Positions 1 to 7,761 are shown, numbered from the stretch's first letter. The stretch: DNA of 64,000 bases from Grimontia celer (GCF_900055185.1 NZ_FIZX01000001.1:1054001-1118000); one strand, 5' to 3'. Notes: generated by a model not told the origin, from the letters alone. Numbers and translations: made by a program.

Positions 1-1
1 T

Positions 2-61
2 GTTATTGAGGAAGTCGATGAAAAGTATGCAGGTCAAAAAGTTACTCTAACAAAAGCATGA
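2..61 (+). CDS. C-terminal end of an unidentified protein (partial)
   Basis: An open frame runs from the window edge to a TGA at 59-61 and encodes about 19 residues ending in VTLTKA. It is charged and hydrophilic like the tail of a real protein, but too short to assign. The gene begins outside the window. Confidence 0.4.
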   Translation, partial: VIEEVDEKYAGQKVTLTKA

Positions 62-191
62 ATGGGACGATTACTCGTGGCGCATCTTTCATAGAAACAA
101 TGTGATTTAGGTGTTTCAATCATTTCGGGCCAGCAAACGCCCATTTTGCTATACGTTAGTTGCTATCGGATTAAATTAGACTTGAGGGATT

Positions 192-692
192 ATGGAACAC
201 ATTACTAATCAACTTCGTGATCCATTAAATGAAACAACGAGAAAAGTAAGGCGTAACCTTTTAGCTGCTAGCCTTGTTGGTCTCGTTACAACTAAAGTAG
301 GGCTTATTCCGACCCAAATAACAGCATTTGGTATAGCGTTTTCAACCTCAAATTTGGAAGAGTTAATGCTGTTAATTACGGCTATTACTGTCTTTTACTT
401 GGTCAGTTTTTCCATCTACATTGCATCTGAGCTTCAGGGATGGTCTCTTTTGACTAAATCAAAGCATTTGGATTTGGTGTTCGAGCGCGCGACGCAAGCT
501 GCACCGAGCGTGAAAAAGCTATATGGAGAACAGGTTGCTGGCATACAGTTAGATTTAATGAAAAGGAATAAACTCACAAAACCAATCTTTATCTGTCGGT
601 TGGTTGTTGAAGTTCTACTGCCCATTTTAATTTCTGCTTATTCAATAACTCAAACTTTAAGTATTGATATAGTAGCGTTGTATATGCCTTGA
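192..692 (+). CDS. hypothetical integral membrane protein
   Basis: This 166-residue protein is not recognised. Two hydrophobic stretches, at about residues 27-47 and 54-78, look like membrane helices, and a third lies near the C-terminus (about 137-160). The segment between helices two and three is basic and amphipathic and is probably cytoplasmic. The ATG is preceded by GAGGGATT, a usable ribosome-binding site. The gene stands alone, is AT-rich, and sits beside a retron, so it is probably accessory DNA. A role in defence cannot be read from the sequence. Confidence 0.6.
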   Translation: MEHITNQLRDPLNETTRKVRRNLLAASLVGLVTTKVGLIPTQITAFGIAFSTSNLEELMLLITAITVFYLVSFSIYIASELQGWSLLTKSKHLDLVFERATQAAPSVKKLYGEQVAGIQLDLMKRNKLTKPIFICRLVVEVLLPILISAYSITQTLSIDIVALYMP

Positions 693-706
693 GTATGCAA
701 CTAACA

Positions 707-990
707 CATATGAGCCCTTCTCCGGTCAATAGGCAATAGCATTCTTTCGGCTGCATTAGCAGATAATGCTCTCGAACATTTTTTTTCCAACCTGAAGTTA
801 TCCGAATTGACTGCTTTAGAGCATAAGGTCCAACTGATTCTTGTCCATACTTATGTCAAAGTATAGTGCTGGCTCGTTTATGTCCCTACTCGTGTCAAGT
901 CAAGCAGTGCTGGTATGTTTATGCCCTATTGTGAGTTGTTTTTTTAAATTTTTAAATTTAAAAAGTTAGCGATGAAATATAGTCACATAG
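707..990. other. AT-rich intergenic region with short direct repeats
   Basis: No convincing gene is seen. An imperfect direct repeat occurs at 865-887 and 906-927 (AGTGCTGG followed by GTTTATG and CCCT) with a period of 41 bp. It is followed by alternating runs of A and T at about 938-963. The composition fits accessory DNA at the 3' side of the retron. Confidence 0.4.
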
Positions 991-1033
991 AGAATCAAGT
1001 CATTTAAATTTAAAAAATGAATAACTTGATTCT
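991..1033 (-). terminator. hairpin just after the retron RT gene
   Basis: A perfect 10-bp inverted repeat (AGAATCAAGT / ACTTGATTCT, arms 991-1000 and 1024-1033) with a 23-nt AT-rich loop begins 6 bp beyond the RT stop codon. There is no U-run after the stem, so a transcription-terminator role is only probable. Confidence 0.4.
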
Positions 1034-1038
1034 AATGG

Positions 1039-2877
1039 CTATTTTATTGATTTATAGTGATCTATCGCCAATACGATTCTATTTAAAATTACATCAAATC
1101 CAGAGAAGTCGATGCTTCTCTTATTTGCGTGAATTATATGATTCGCAAATGAATCTTTACTTAAGTCAGTGTCAGGATTACGTTTAGTCACGGTATTGAA
1201 ACATTTTCCTTGGTATTGCCTTAGCCGGTCAGGGTCTTTAAAGAAATACTCTATATCTGTATCTTGTCCATTACTTCCCTTTGGTGTCATAACTAAATAC
1301 AGGTTATGGAAAATATGTACAAAATCAGTATTTCTTATATCTTTAGATGATGTTGGAGATACATGTTTATCTTTAATCCCATTAACATAATTAATTAAGT
1401 CTTTAGGACCTGTATCATTGTCAACAAGAATAATCACTGGGTTATCAGATTTAGGTGCTTTATAGTATTTATAGTGTTGTCTATAGTGCATCACAAAAGT
1501 TTTTAGGTAATCAGCCCCACCAAACAACTCTAATAGGTACCTAGTACGTTCGCTATACTCAACAAACTTCGTCAATAGTTTATATGGTGTGCTGCTGTTA
1601 CTTTCTTGAGCTAATTGTGGGTAAGAGCTTGCAAGCATATGAATAGCCGCTTTCATATAAACGTTGTCTGTTTTTCCCTCAGTTAATACTGTAGGTGTTT
1701 CATTAGCATAAAATAAGCGATAAAAGATAAATCTACTGAACGTCTTTTCTCTGCCATTATGTAAATGACGTCTCAATTTTGCCATATTTCGCAGATATAA
1801 CGCTTCTTTCTTAGGTTGGTATTTAGCCTCAAGTGCCGGATGCTGTCTTAGCCTATTATAATGATCAACTTGGTCTATAAAATTTAATCTTCCTTCTAAT
1901 ACATTTATATTCCCTTTAACTATTTCGCCGTTTGAAACGTCACTAAAAGCCCCCGTTTTAAAAAGCATGTCACATTGAGCTCTAACAGTTCGCCAATATT
2001 CTTTTTTTGTATTCGGTTTTTTGTTTACTACTAAACCTGTTACATCTTGTCTAGAATCTTTGTATTGATCTCTGGTTTTACTATCTTTTATACTAAAACC
2101 TGATCTTCTTATTTCAGATCGAAGTTTTTTACCAACAGTTAATTCTCCATCAACGCTTCTTGCTATATCTTTTGGTATATTGCGCTCATTAGTAGAGAAT
2201 GTAATATCATCAGCATATCTTGAGTACATACATGAATTATCAAGTGCTAGTTTTGATAGTTTTATATCAAGTGAGTGGGTGATTAAATTAGTAATTACTG
2301 GAGAGCAAGGACTGCCTTGAGGTAGTTCGTTATTATAGCATGCTATTTTTGCAATTGCTGTTGCTATTTCAGGTTCAAGAAGGAAATCCTTATTCTTTAT
2401 AAAAAAACCTCTTACTCGACCAAAGTTAAAACTACCAAAGAAATCTTCAAGGTCAATATTGAATACATGTCTTCTACCTACATGCATCATTGAATTTGTT
2501 ATGATAGAACGGTTTCGTTCAAATCCATGAGAGAGCGAAGGTTGTTTTATTTTCGAATTAGAACACTTTACTTTAAGGTGCTTTGAATTTTTAGCCCTGG
2601 GGCGAGAAATTTCCGATTCAGGGAATTTAAGCTTATTGATTTCATCTAAACAATCTAATAGTAAATTAGATAGTGATTTTTGGATTGTTTTCAACTTATC
2701 GCTAGGTGAATTAATAATTCTTTCACCGCCACTTTTTTTTGGAATTTTAAACTGAGTATATTGATTTTTAGTATCTAAAATATATATGCAATGTGTAAAT
2801 ATAGAGGGTTTTATATTTAATAACTTGGCGAGTTCTGGTTTGGTTTTTACGTTTTTTAAAGCTTGTAGTTGGGTCAT
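1039..2877 (-). CDS. retron reverse transcriptase with C-terminal TOPRIM domain (Ec67/Eco2-like)
   Basis: Retron RT of 612 residues that would copy the adjacent msr-msd RNA into multicopy single-stranded DNA; retrons are anti-phage systems. Residues about 1-390 are the RT: NIDLEDFF (about 140-147), LPQGSPCSP (185-193), the catalytic YADD (221-224) and the retron-typical VTGLVVN (279-285). Residues about 393-600 match a TOPRIM nuclease domain: the acidic residue in LTEGKTD (E400), VDNDTG (D486, D488) and a later acidic DIEYFF. This fused architecture is that of retron Ec67 (Eco2), where the TOPRIM part is the effector, so no separate toxin gene is expected and none is seen. The open frame extends 20 codons further upstream, but that stretch overlaps the msd/a2 region. 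ATG 2877 has a GAGGT ribosome-binding site and is preferred. Confidence 0.93.
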   Translation of the reverse strand: MTQLQALKNVKTKPELAKLLNIKPSIFTHCIYILDTKNQYTQFKIPKKSGGERIINSPSDKLKTIQKSLSNLLLDCLDEINKLKFPESEISRPRAKNSKHLKVKCSNSKIKQPSLSHGFERNRSIITNSMMHVGRRHVFNIDLEDFFGSFNFGRVRGFFIKNKDFLLEPEIATAIAKIACYNNELPQGSPCSPVITNLITHSLDIKLSKLALDNSCMYSRYADDITFSTNERNIPKDIARSVDGELTVGKKLRSEIRRSGFSIKDSKTRDQYKDSRQDVTGLVVNKKPNTKKEYWRTVRAQCDMLFKTGAFSDVSNGEIVKGNINVLEGRLNFIDQVDHYNRLRQHPALEAKYQPKKEALYLRNMAKLRRHLHNGREKTFSRFIFYRLFYANETPTVLTEGKTDNVYMKAAIHMLASSYPQLAQESNSSTPYKLLTKFVEYSERTRYLLELFGGADYLKTFVMHYRQHYKYYKAPKSDNPVIILVDNDTGPKDLINYVNGIKDKHVSPTSSKDIRNTDFVHIFHNLYLVMTPKGSNGQDTDIEYFFKDPDRLRQYQGKCFNTVTKRNPDTDLSKDSFANHIIHANKRSIDFSGFDVILNRIVLAIDHYKSIK

Positions 2878-2896
2878 TCTGAGTACCTCAAAAAAT

Positions 2897-3030
2897 GGTT
2901 TATGGGCACTCCTACGCAAACTTGACATTACGTTCAAAAGGCATCAGGAAATATGAAACCTTAAAAGGCAATCCTATCGGACATTTTTTTCACTGATCGC
3001 GAAGCGCGATCCAAAATCTGCCCATAAACC
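2897..3030 (-). ncRNA. retron msr-msd template RNA
   Basis: A perfect 12-bp inverted repeat (GGTTTATGGGCA at 2897-2908, TGCCCATAAACC at 3019-3030) bounds about 134 nt directly upstream of the RT gene. These are the a2 and a1 arms of a retron RNA. Reading the minus strand, a1 is followed by GCAGATTTT, then a 7-bp hairpin (2995-3011) and CAGTG. The 3' side carries TGCGTAGGAGTGCC next to a2. Both blocks match, from memory, the retron Ec67 RNA (GCAGATTTG, CAGTGG, TGCGAAGGAGTGCC). The branching guanosine is expected just after a1. The exact msr/msd boundary was not determined. Confidence 0.88.
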
Positions 3031-3064
3031 TCTGACATGATATCAACGAGCTCTTCAAAATCAA
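3031..3064 (-). promoter_or_regulatory. sigma70-like promoter of the retron
   Basis: On the minus strand, TTGATT (3059-3064) and TATCAT (3037-3042) are separated by 16 bp. The -10 box lies 6 bp before the a1 arm, so transcription would start at or beside the first base of the msr. This spacing independently supports the retron boundary. The -10 overlaps a GATATCAA/TTGATATC inverted repeat (3039-3046, 3086-3093) that could be an operator. Confidence 0.6.
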
Positions 3065-3248
3065 TAAGTTGCTAAGCTCATGCGATTGATATCTCAAATA
3101 TTTAGATGTGACTAAAAACTGAGGTGATATCAGAAAAATGAAGGGAGCAAGTCTCGCTTTTTGCTTGTCAGAATTTTCCGTGCTTCACTAATCAATATTC
3201 GCTAATTTAGCAAAGTGGCTAATACGCTTTTGTCCAATTTCAATTTAC

Positions 3249-3268
3249 AGCGCCTCCAAAGAGGCGCT
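3249..3268 (-). terminator. hairpin downstream of the small minus-strand gene
   Basis: AGCGCCTC and GAGGCGCT form a perfect 8-bp stem with a CAAA loop, 25 bp after the stop of the 90-residue gene. No clear U-run follows on the minus strand. Confidence 0.5.
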
Positions 3269-3293
3269 TCTTCAAAGTTAAGCTGACTCTCCG

Positions 3294-3566
3294 TTAGCGC
3301 CGCATCGCATCATCATAAACCGCCCAGCTATCCACGCCAGCCGCTTCCAAAGCCGACAATGTCCCATTCCGTTTTAGTAGGTAGTCGTAGTCGCATTTGG
3401 AGATGCTTATCATCCCGTTATCGAGCTGTTTCTTTATGCTGATTTGAATCTGGCTTGTTTGCATCCTCTCCGGCACATTCGCTGTGTCTTTCACAGTCTT
3501 TTCCTTGTGTTCCGCGATACGTGATTTTACCAGCGCGGTAAAGTCATCTTTCGGCTTGATGGCCAC
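3294..3566 (-). CDS. hypothetical protein, possibly the 3' remnant of a longer gene
   Basis: A 90-residue frame starting at a GTG; the product is unrecognised. It is lysine-rich at the N-terminus and ends in a compact LEAAGVDSWAVYDDAM-type tail. The frame stays open for 23 more codons upstream (to a TGA at 3636-3638) without a start codon, and the encoded residues look protein-like (aromatic and acidic, YLFKLFSDWRD). This suggests the gene was truncated at its 5' end. It lies between the retron and zur, at an apparent edge of foreign DNA. Whether the GTG is used is uncertain. Confidence 0.5.
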   Translation of the reverse strand: MAIKPKDDFTALVKSRIAEHKEKTVKDTANVPERMQTSQIQISIKKQLDNGMISISKCDYDYLLKRNGTLSALEAAGVDSWAVYDDAMRR

Positions 3567-3670
3567 ATCTCGCCAATCGCTGAATAGCTTGAAGAGATAC
3601 AGGTGCTCGGCGGCGTAATTGCCAGTGTCGGATAGTCACATGTCTATAGATAACTTGGTTGCCTTATGAG

Positions 3671-3690
3671 TGATATGTTATAACATAACA
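3671..3690. promoter_or_regulatory. Zur box upstream of the zinc operon
   Basis: The perfect 12-bp palindrome ATGTTATAACAT (3675-3686) sits within TGATATGTTATAACATAACA. This matches the gamma-proteobacterial Zur operator (core TGTTATA-AT-TAACA). It lies about 45 bp upstream of the zur start, so zur and the genes behind it would be repressed when zinc is plentiful, zur being autoregulated. Confidence 0.8.
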
Positions 3691-3733
3691 ATTGTGTTTA
3701 TATTTCGAGCGGAGAAATCGCGGAAGGCTCACC

Positions 3734-4186
3734 ATGACTGACTTAGACGCACTGATAGAAAAAGTCGCGCAGAAATGCAAAGCGAAGGGAAAGCAACTCA
3801 CTGCCAAGCGCAAGTTGGTTCTAAAAGCGCTCGTTCATTCTGAAAAATCCCTCTCTGCTTATGAATTGGTTGATTATTGCAAATCGGAATTCGGGCAGAG
3901 CGTTCAGCCTATGTCGGTATATCGCAGCCTAGACTTTCTGGAAGGCGAACATCTCGCGCACAAACTAAAAGTATCTAACAAGTTCATTGCTTGTTCTCAC
4001 ATCTCCTGCGATCACGAGCATGGCGTCCCTCAGTTCCTCATCTGCGCGAAATGCGACAAGATCATAGAACAGGCCATCGACCCCAAACTCGCTTCCAGCC
4101 TGCAATTAGGTGCCCGAAAAGAAGGGTTCACAGTGGTTAGCCCCCAACTCGAAATCACCTGTGTATGTGATGACTGCGTCAAGTGA
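3734..4186 (+). CDS. zur: zinc uptake regulator Zur (Fur family)
   Basis: Fur-family repressor of 150 residues that uses zinc as co-repressor. The N-terminal half is a winged helix (QLTAKRKLVLKALVHSEKSLSAYEL region, recognition helix near QPMSVYRSLDFL). The C-terminal half holds the metal sites: HISCDHEHG, a structural CAKCDK and a terminal CVCDDC pair. Three features separate it from Fur: it is the first gene of an operon of zinc-related paralogues, it follows a Zur-type palindrome, and it has the short Zur-like CxxC arrangement. ATG 3734 (GGAAGG ribosome-binding site) is chosen over an upstream in-frame ATG at 3692, which lies next to the operator. Confidence 0.88.
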   Translation: MTDLDALIEKVAQKCKAKGKQLTAKRKLVLKALVHSEKSLSAYELVDYCKSEFGQSVQPMSVYRSLDFLEGEHLAHKLKVSNKFIACSHISCDHEHGVPQFLICAKCDKIIEQAIDPKLASSLQLGARKEGFTVVSPQLEITCVCDDCVK

Positions 4187-4291
4187 GTCTGAGCCACTGA
4201 ACCTCTATTGACGAGAAATCGTGTTTTCCACCCGTTCCCAACATAGCACCATCTTTTCCATGCGTTAGTTTTAAGGAGAAATCTAAACGCC

Positions 4292-5626
4292 ATGTCTGCA
4301 ACACTGATTAAAAACGCCCGTGTCGTCAACGAAGGGCGGGTCCAAGAGAGAGATTTGAGAATTGTCGGCCAGCGGATTGAGAAGATCGAATCCCATATCA
4401 TCGCCGCTTCGACTGACCAGATTGTAGAGGCCAGAGGCCGTTTCATTTTGCCCGGAATGATTGATGACCAGGTGCACTTCAGGGAGCCAGGTTTAACGCA
4501 TAAAGGCTCCATTGCTTCTGAATCCCGCGCAGCAGTCGCTGGTGGCATTACCAGCTATATGGAAATGCCCAATGTCAGCCCGGCCACTACCACGATTGAA
4601 GCGTTAGAACGCAAGTTTGATATTGCGGCCAACAACTCCTTGGCGAATTACTCGTTTTACCTTGGTGCAACGGAAGACAATCTAGAGCAAATTAAGCGAC
4701 TGAATCCAGAAACACACTGCGGTGTTAAGGTGTTTATGGGCGCGTCCACTGGCGATTTGCTGGTGGAAAACCCGACGGCATTGGAAGGGATCTTCCGCGA
4801 GTCGCCCGTGCTCATTGTCACGCATTGTGAAAGCGGGGCAGTTATCGCAAAAAACCGGGAAGCGCTTCTTCGTAAAAAGTCCGCTTTCACGATCCATGAT
4901 CATCCTGTGCTGAGGGATGATGAAGCCTGCTATGCCTCTTCTTCTTATGCCGTAGACTTAGCGAAACGTCATGGTAGCCATCTTCATGTTCTGCACATCA
5001 CAACTGAAAAAGAGCTTTCTCTTTTCCAAACAGGACCGATTGAGCTTAAACGCATTACCGCTGAAGCCTGTGTGCATCACCTTTGGTTCAGTGAAGAAGA
5101 CTATGCGGTGCTGGGAAACCTGATTAAGTGTAACCCTGCCATTAAGAAAGCCAGCGATCGTGAAGCGCTGATCCGGGCACTTCACACCAACCAAATTGAC
5201 ATCATCGCGACTGACCATGCACCTCATACTTTTGAAGAAAAGCAGGTGGGCTTTGAGCAGGCTCCGGCAGGTTTACCTTTGGTACAGCATGCGCTGCTGA
5301 CGCTGCTTGACCATGTCAGTCACGGTCGACTCGATATCACTCAAGTGGTTGAGAAAACTGCACACAATCCCGCTATTCGTTACGGAATTAAAGAGCGTGG
5401 TTTTGTTCGTGAAGGCTACTTTGCCGATTTGGTGCTGGTGGATGATAAACAGACCACTGAGGTTAGCCATGATAATGCGTTGTATCACTGTGGATGGACG
5501 CCTTTTGCAGGTCATCGCTTTTCGTCGCAGATAGTCTGTACCTGGGTGAATGGCGGGTTGGTTTATCACAATAACAAGGTGCTGGAAGACGAGTCACGCG
5601 CGATGAGACTGTTGTTCTCTCGTTAG
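4292..5626 (+). CDS. dihydroorotase-family amidohydrolase (zinc-regulon PyrC paralogue)
   Basis: This 444-residue amidohydrolase resembles the dihydroorotases of Bacteroidetes (MIDDQVHFREPG). Dihydroorotase cyclises carbamoyl-aspartate in pyrimidine synthesis. Visible metal-site elements are DDQVH (58-62), the carbamylatable lysine in GVKVFMG (K146), THCE (H178), HVLHIT (about 232-237) and the catalytic aspartate in ATDHAPH (D308). The first histidine of the usual HxH is a glutamine (Q60). It lies 105 bp behind zur and in front of gamma-CA-like and COG0523 genes. PyrC paralogues in Zur regulons are thought to replace zinc-dependent enzymes during zinc starvation, so that role is inferred here. 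An AAGGAG ribosome-binding site lies 13 bp before the ATG. Confidence 0.85.
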   Translation: MSATLIKNARVVNEGRVQERDLRIVGQRIEKIESHIIAASTDQIVEARGRFILPGMIDDQVHFREPGLTHKGSIASESRAAVAGGITSYMEMPNVSPATTTIEALERKFDIAANNSLANYSFYLGATEDNLEQIKRLNPETHCGVKVFMGASTGDLLVENPTALEGIFRESPVLIVTHCESGAVIAKNREALLRKKSAFTIHDHPVLRDDEACYASSSYAVDLAKRHGSHLHVLHITTEKELSLFQTGPIELKRITAEACVHHLWFSEEDYAVLGNLIKCNPAIKKASDREALIRALHTNQIDIIATDHAPHTFEEKQVGFEQAPAGLPLVQHALLTLLDHVSHGRLDITQVVEKTAHNPAIRYGIKERGFVREGYFADLVLVDDKQTTEVSHDNALYHCGWTPFAGHRFSSQIVCTWVNGGLVYHNNKVLEDESRAMRLLFSR

Positions 5627-5632
5627 TGCCCT

Positions 5633-6232
5633 TTGGATTCAAACAAATACTGGAGCAAGTTGAGACCCCCTATGTTAAGAAAAAATCCAAATGGCGACAT
5701 GCCAGTCGTATCGGAAAATGCTTTTGTTGATCCGACCGCAATCATCTGCGGCAAAGTGATTATTGAAGACAACGTATTTATTGGTCCGTATGCCGTGATT
5801 CGTGCGGATGAGGTGAACGAAGCGGGTGAAATGGAACCCATCCTCATCAAATGTGACACCAATATTCAGGATGGTGTGGTGATTCACTCTAAAGCAGGCG
5901 CTGCGGTAACCATTGGAGAGCGCACATCGATTGCGCATCGCTCAATCATCCACGGCCCGTGCGAAGTGTGTGATGACGTTTTCATTGGTTTTAATTCTGT
6001 GGTGTTCAATGCTGTTGTGGGTAAGCACTGTGTCATTCGCCACAACTGTGTTGTAGACGGAATGGATCTCCCTGAGAGCTTCCATGTACCGCCAATGACC
6101 AATATCGGTGTGGGTTTCGATCTAAACAGTATTTCTAAAGTGCCACCAGAGTATTCAGCGTTTTCTGAGTCTGTGGTTTCCGCAAACCACACCTTGGTAC
6201 AGGGTTACAGGAGGATCGCCAATGAGCTCTGA
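5633..6232 (+). CDS. gamma-carbonic-anhydrase-like left-handed beta-helix protein
   Basis: A hexapeptide-repeat protein of the gamma carbonic anhydrase/YrdA type. Repeats such as IICGKVIIEDNVFIGPYAVIRAD run from about residue 35 to 150. Histidines in VVIHSKAG, SIAHRSIIHGP and IRHNCVV are candidates for the zinc triad. It starts 6 bp after the dihydroorotase-like gene and overlaps the GTPase gene, so it belongs to the Zur-controlled operon. Gamma-CA paralogues recur in such clusters and may be able to use another metal; that is inference. The TTG at 5633 has a poor ribosome-binding site, and an in-frame ATG at 5672 (codon 14) may be the real start. Confidence 0.8.
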   Translation: MDSNKYWSKLRPPMLRKNPNGDMPVVSENAFVDPTAIICGKVIIEDNVFIGPYAVIRADEVNEAGEMEPILIKCDTNIQDGVVIHSKAGAAVTIGERTSIAHRSIIHGPCEVCDDVFIGFNSVVFNAVVGKHCVIRHNCVVDGMDLPESFHVPPMTNIGVGFDLNSISKVPPEYSAFSESVVSANHTLVQGYRRIANEL

Positions 6233-7238
6233 TAATTCGGCGATTCTGAGTGTGCCAACCAACATCATTACCGGTTTCCTCGGCGTCGGTAAAACCTCCG
6301 CCATCTTGCATCTGATGAAGAACAAACCGGAGAACGAGCGTTGGGCCGTATTGGTCAACGAGTTTGGAGAGATCGGTGTCGATGGCAGTCTTTTTCAAGG
6401 GCAGCATAGCGAAGGAGAGAAAGTGTTCATTCAGGAAGTGCCGGGTGGCTGCATGTGCTGCGCTGCGGGTCTTCCTATGCAAATCGCGCTAAATCAATTA
6501 CTGATCGAAGCCAAACCTGATCGGCTGCTGATTGAACCGACTGGCCTTGGGCATCCCAAAGAAGTCTTGGAAGTCTTGTCCTCTGAACACTATCGCGATG
6601 TCCTATCACTTCAAAAAACGCTGACTTTGGTTGATGCGAGAAAACTTTCAGAAACCCGCTACACCAATCACGATACTTTTAATCAGCAGATTGCAATTGC
6701 TGACACTGTGGTGGGTAACAAGCTTGATCTCTATGCAGAAGGGGACAAAGCCGTACTGGAAGCATATGTGAAAAAGCATGGTCATCGAGATGTGAAAGTG
6801 CTGTTCACGCGTCACGGACAAATCGACTTCAAGGAATTTGAAGGAGAGACCTTCATGACGCAGCCACATGCGCATGATCAACACCACCATCATCATCACC
6901 ACCATGGAAGTAAACCTCTTGCCTCAGAAGTGCCGATGCCAGAAAACGGGGTGTTGATGGCGAAGAACGAAGGTGAAGGTTTTGAAAGTGTTGGCTGGCG
7001 ATTTTCACCAGACAAGGTCTTTGATAGAGAGCAACTTTCCTTACTACTGCATGATCTTGACGTCGAGCGAATGAAAGCCGTTTTCATCACTGATGATGGG
7101 GTGTTTGGTTACAACCTTTCCGAATCAAGCATGTTGGAAATGGAGTTGGATGATTGTGTCGAAAGCCGGATTGAGCTTATTGCACAAGTCGTCGATGTTA
7201 GTTTCGAAGATAAACTCATGGGGTGCTTGAGTTCTTGA
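6222..7238 (+). CDS. COG0523 family G3E GTPase, putative zinc metallochaperone
   Basis: A 338-residue P-loop GTPase of the CobW/YjiA/ZNG1 family. Residues 14-26 form the Walker A (ITGFLGVGKTS), GGCMCC (75-80) is the metal-binding CxCC motif, and NKLD gives base specificity. Between the GTPase and C-terminal CobW domains is a histidine-rich tract (about residues 216-229, eight consecutive histidines) expected to bind zinc. Such proteins deliver zinc to client enzymes under limitation. It overlaps the gamma-CA-like gene by 11 bp and closes the operon at a strong terminator. The client proteins are not evident from sequence; the dihydroorotase-like and gamma-CA-like products are candidates. Confidence 0.92.
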   Translation: MSSDNSAILSVPTNIITGFLGVGKTSAILHLMKNKPENERWAVLVNEFGEIGVDGSLFQGQHSEGEKVFIQEVPGGCMCCAAGLPMQIALNQLLIEAKPDRLLIEPTGLGHPKEVLEVLSSEHYRDVLSLQKTLTLVDARKLSETRYTNHDTFNQQIAIADTVVGNKLDLYAEGDKAVLEAYVKKHGHRDVKVLFTRHGQIDFKEFEGETFMTQPHAHDQHHHHHHHHGSKPLASEVPMPENGVLMAKNEGEGFESVGWRFSPDKVFDREQLSLLLHDLDVERMKAVFITDDGVFGYNLSESSMLEMELDDCVESRIELIAQVVDVSFEDKLMGCLSS

Positions 7239-7248
7239 GATTAAGCGA

Positions 7249-7271
7249 AGCCGTCGAAAGACGGCTTTTTT
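7249..7271. terminator. rho-independent terminator of the zinc operon
   Basis: AGCCGTC-GAAA-GACGGCT hairpin followed by a T-run (7266-7271), 11 bp after the GTPase stop and between convergent genes. Confidence 0.9.
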
Positions 7272-7280
7272 CACGACGTG

Positions 7281-7706
7281 TTAGCGGCCTAGCTTTTTAC
7301 AAAGCGAGATCATGGTGTTCGCTTCTTCAGCGCTGAGTCCGGTCATGCAGAATATTTTGTCGGTAATGTCTGCGCTGTTTCGGGACAGTTCAATGCCTTC
7401 TTGGGTTAATACAACAGACTTCTGCCTGTCGTTGTCTGGAAGGGCGGCACGTTGGATAAGTCCTTTTTGTTCCAATCGTTTTAACAGCGGCGTCATCGTT
7501 GCTTTGCTGAGCTCTGCTCTTGAAGCCAACTCAGTGATAGATAGCTTGTCTTCTTTCCAAAGCACCATCATCACCACAAACTGTGTATAGGTCAGTCCCA
7601 ATGGGTCCAGCAATTGTCTATACAAAGACGTCACGCGGTTAGACGCTGAATAAAGGGCGAAACAAAGCTGTTTATCGATATCTGCAACGGCCAAGGTGAT
7701 CTCCAA
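7281..7706 (-). CDS. MarR-family regulator, OhrR-like peroxide sensor
   Basis: A 141-residue MarR-family dimeric repressor. The N-terminal LCFALYSASNRVTSLYRQLLDPLGLTY segment matches OhrR, including the reactive cysteine near residue 15 (here C15) oxidised by organic hydroperoxides and tyrosines that contact it. The winged helix covers about residues 46-100 (ITELASRAELSKATMTPLLKRLE, with a DNDRQKS wing). It is divergent from a small heme-protein gene across a 116-bp spacer with repeated GTGTACGA half-sites, so it most likely controls itself and that gene. The usual partner, ohr, is absent here. There is a second cysteine (C119, in KIFCMTG) and a third near the C-terminus. Confidence 0.85.
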   Translation of the reverse strand: MEITLAVADIDKQLCFALYSASNRVTSLYRQLLDPLGLTYTQFVVMMVLWKEDKLSITELASRAELSKATMTPLLKRLEQKGLIQRAALPDNDRQKSVVLTQEGIELSRNSADITDKIFCMTGLSAEEANTMISLCKKLGR

Positions 7707-7761
7707 TAACTTGTAACTTGTCTCATTATCTACGACTTGCCTTGATTGTCACATCATTTCG

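Noticed and set aside
155-705. GTTAGTTGC at 155-163 and GCAACTAAC at 697-705 flank the first gene and suggest an integron cassette with attC sites
   Set aside because: The sequences do not fit the GTTRRRY/RYYYAAC core pattern, no attC-like palindrome of suitable length is visible, and a 9-bp match over this distance is not convincing.
4030-4548. 172-residue minus-strand frame across the zur/dihydroorotase junction
   Set aside because: It overlaps two clearly coding plus-strand genes and their ribosome-binding site, and its translation has no protein-like domain pattern.
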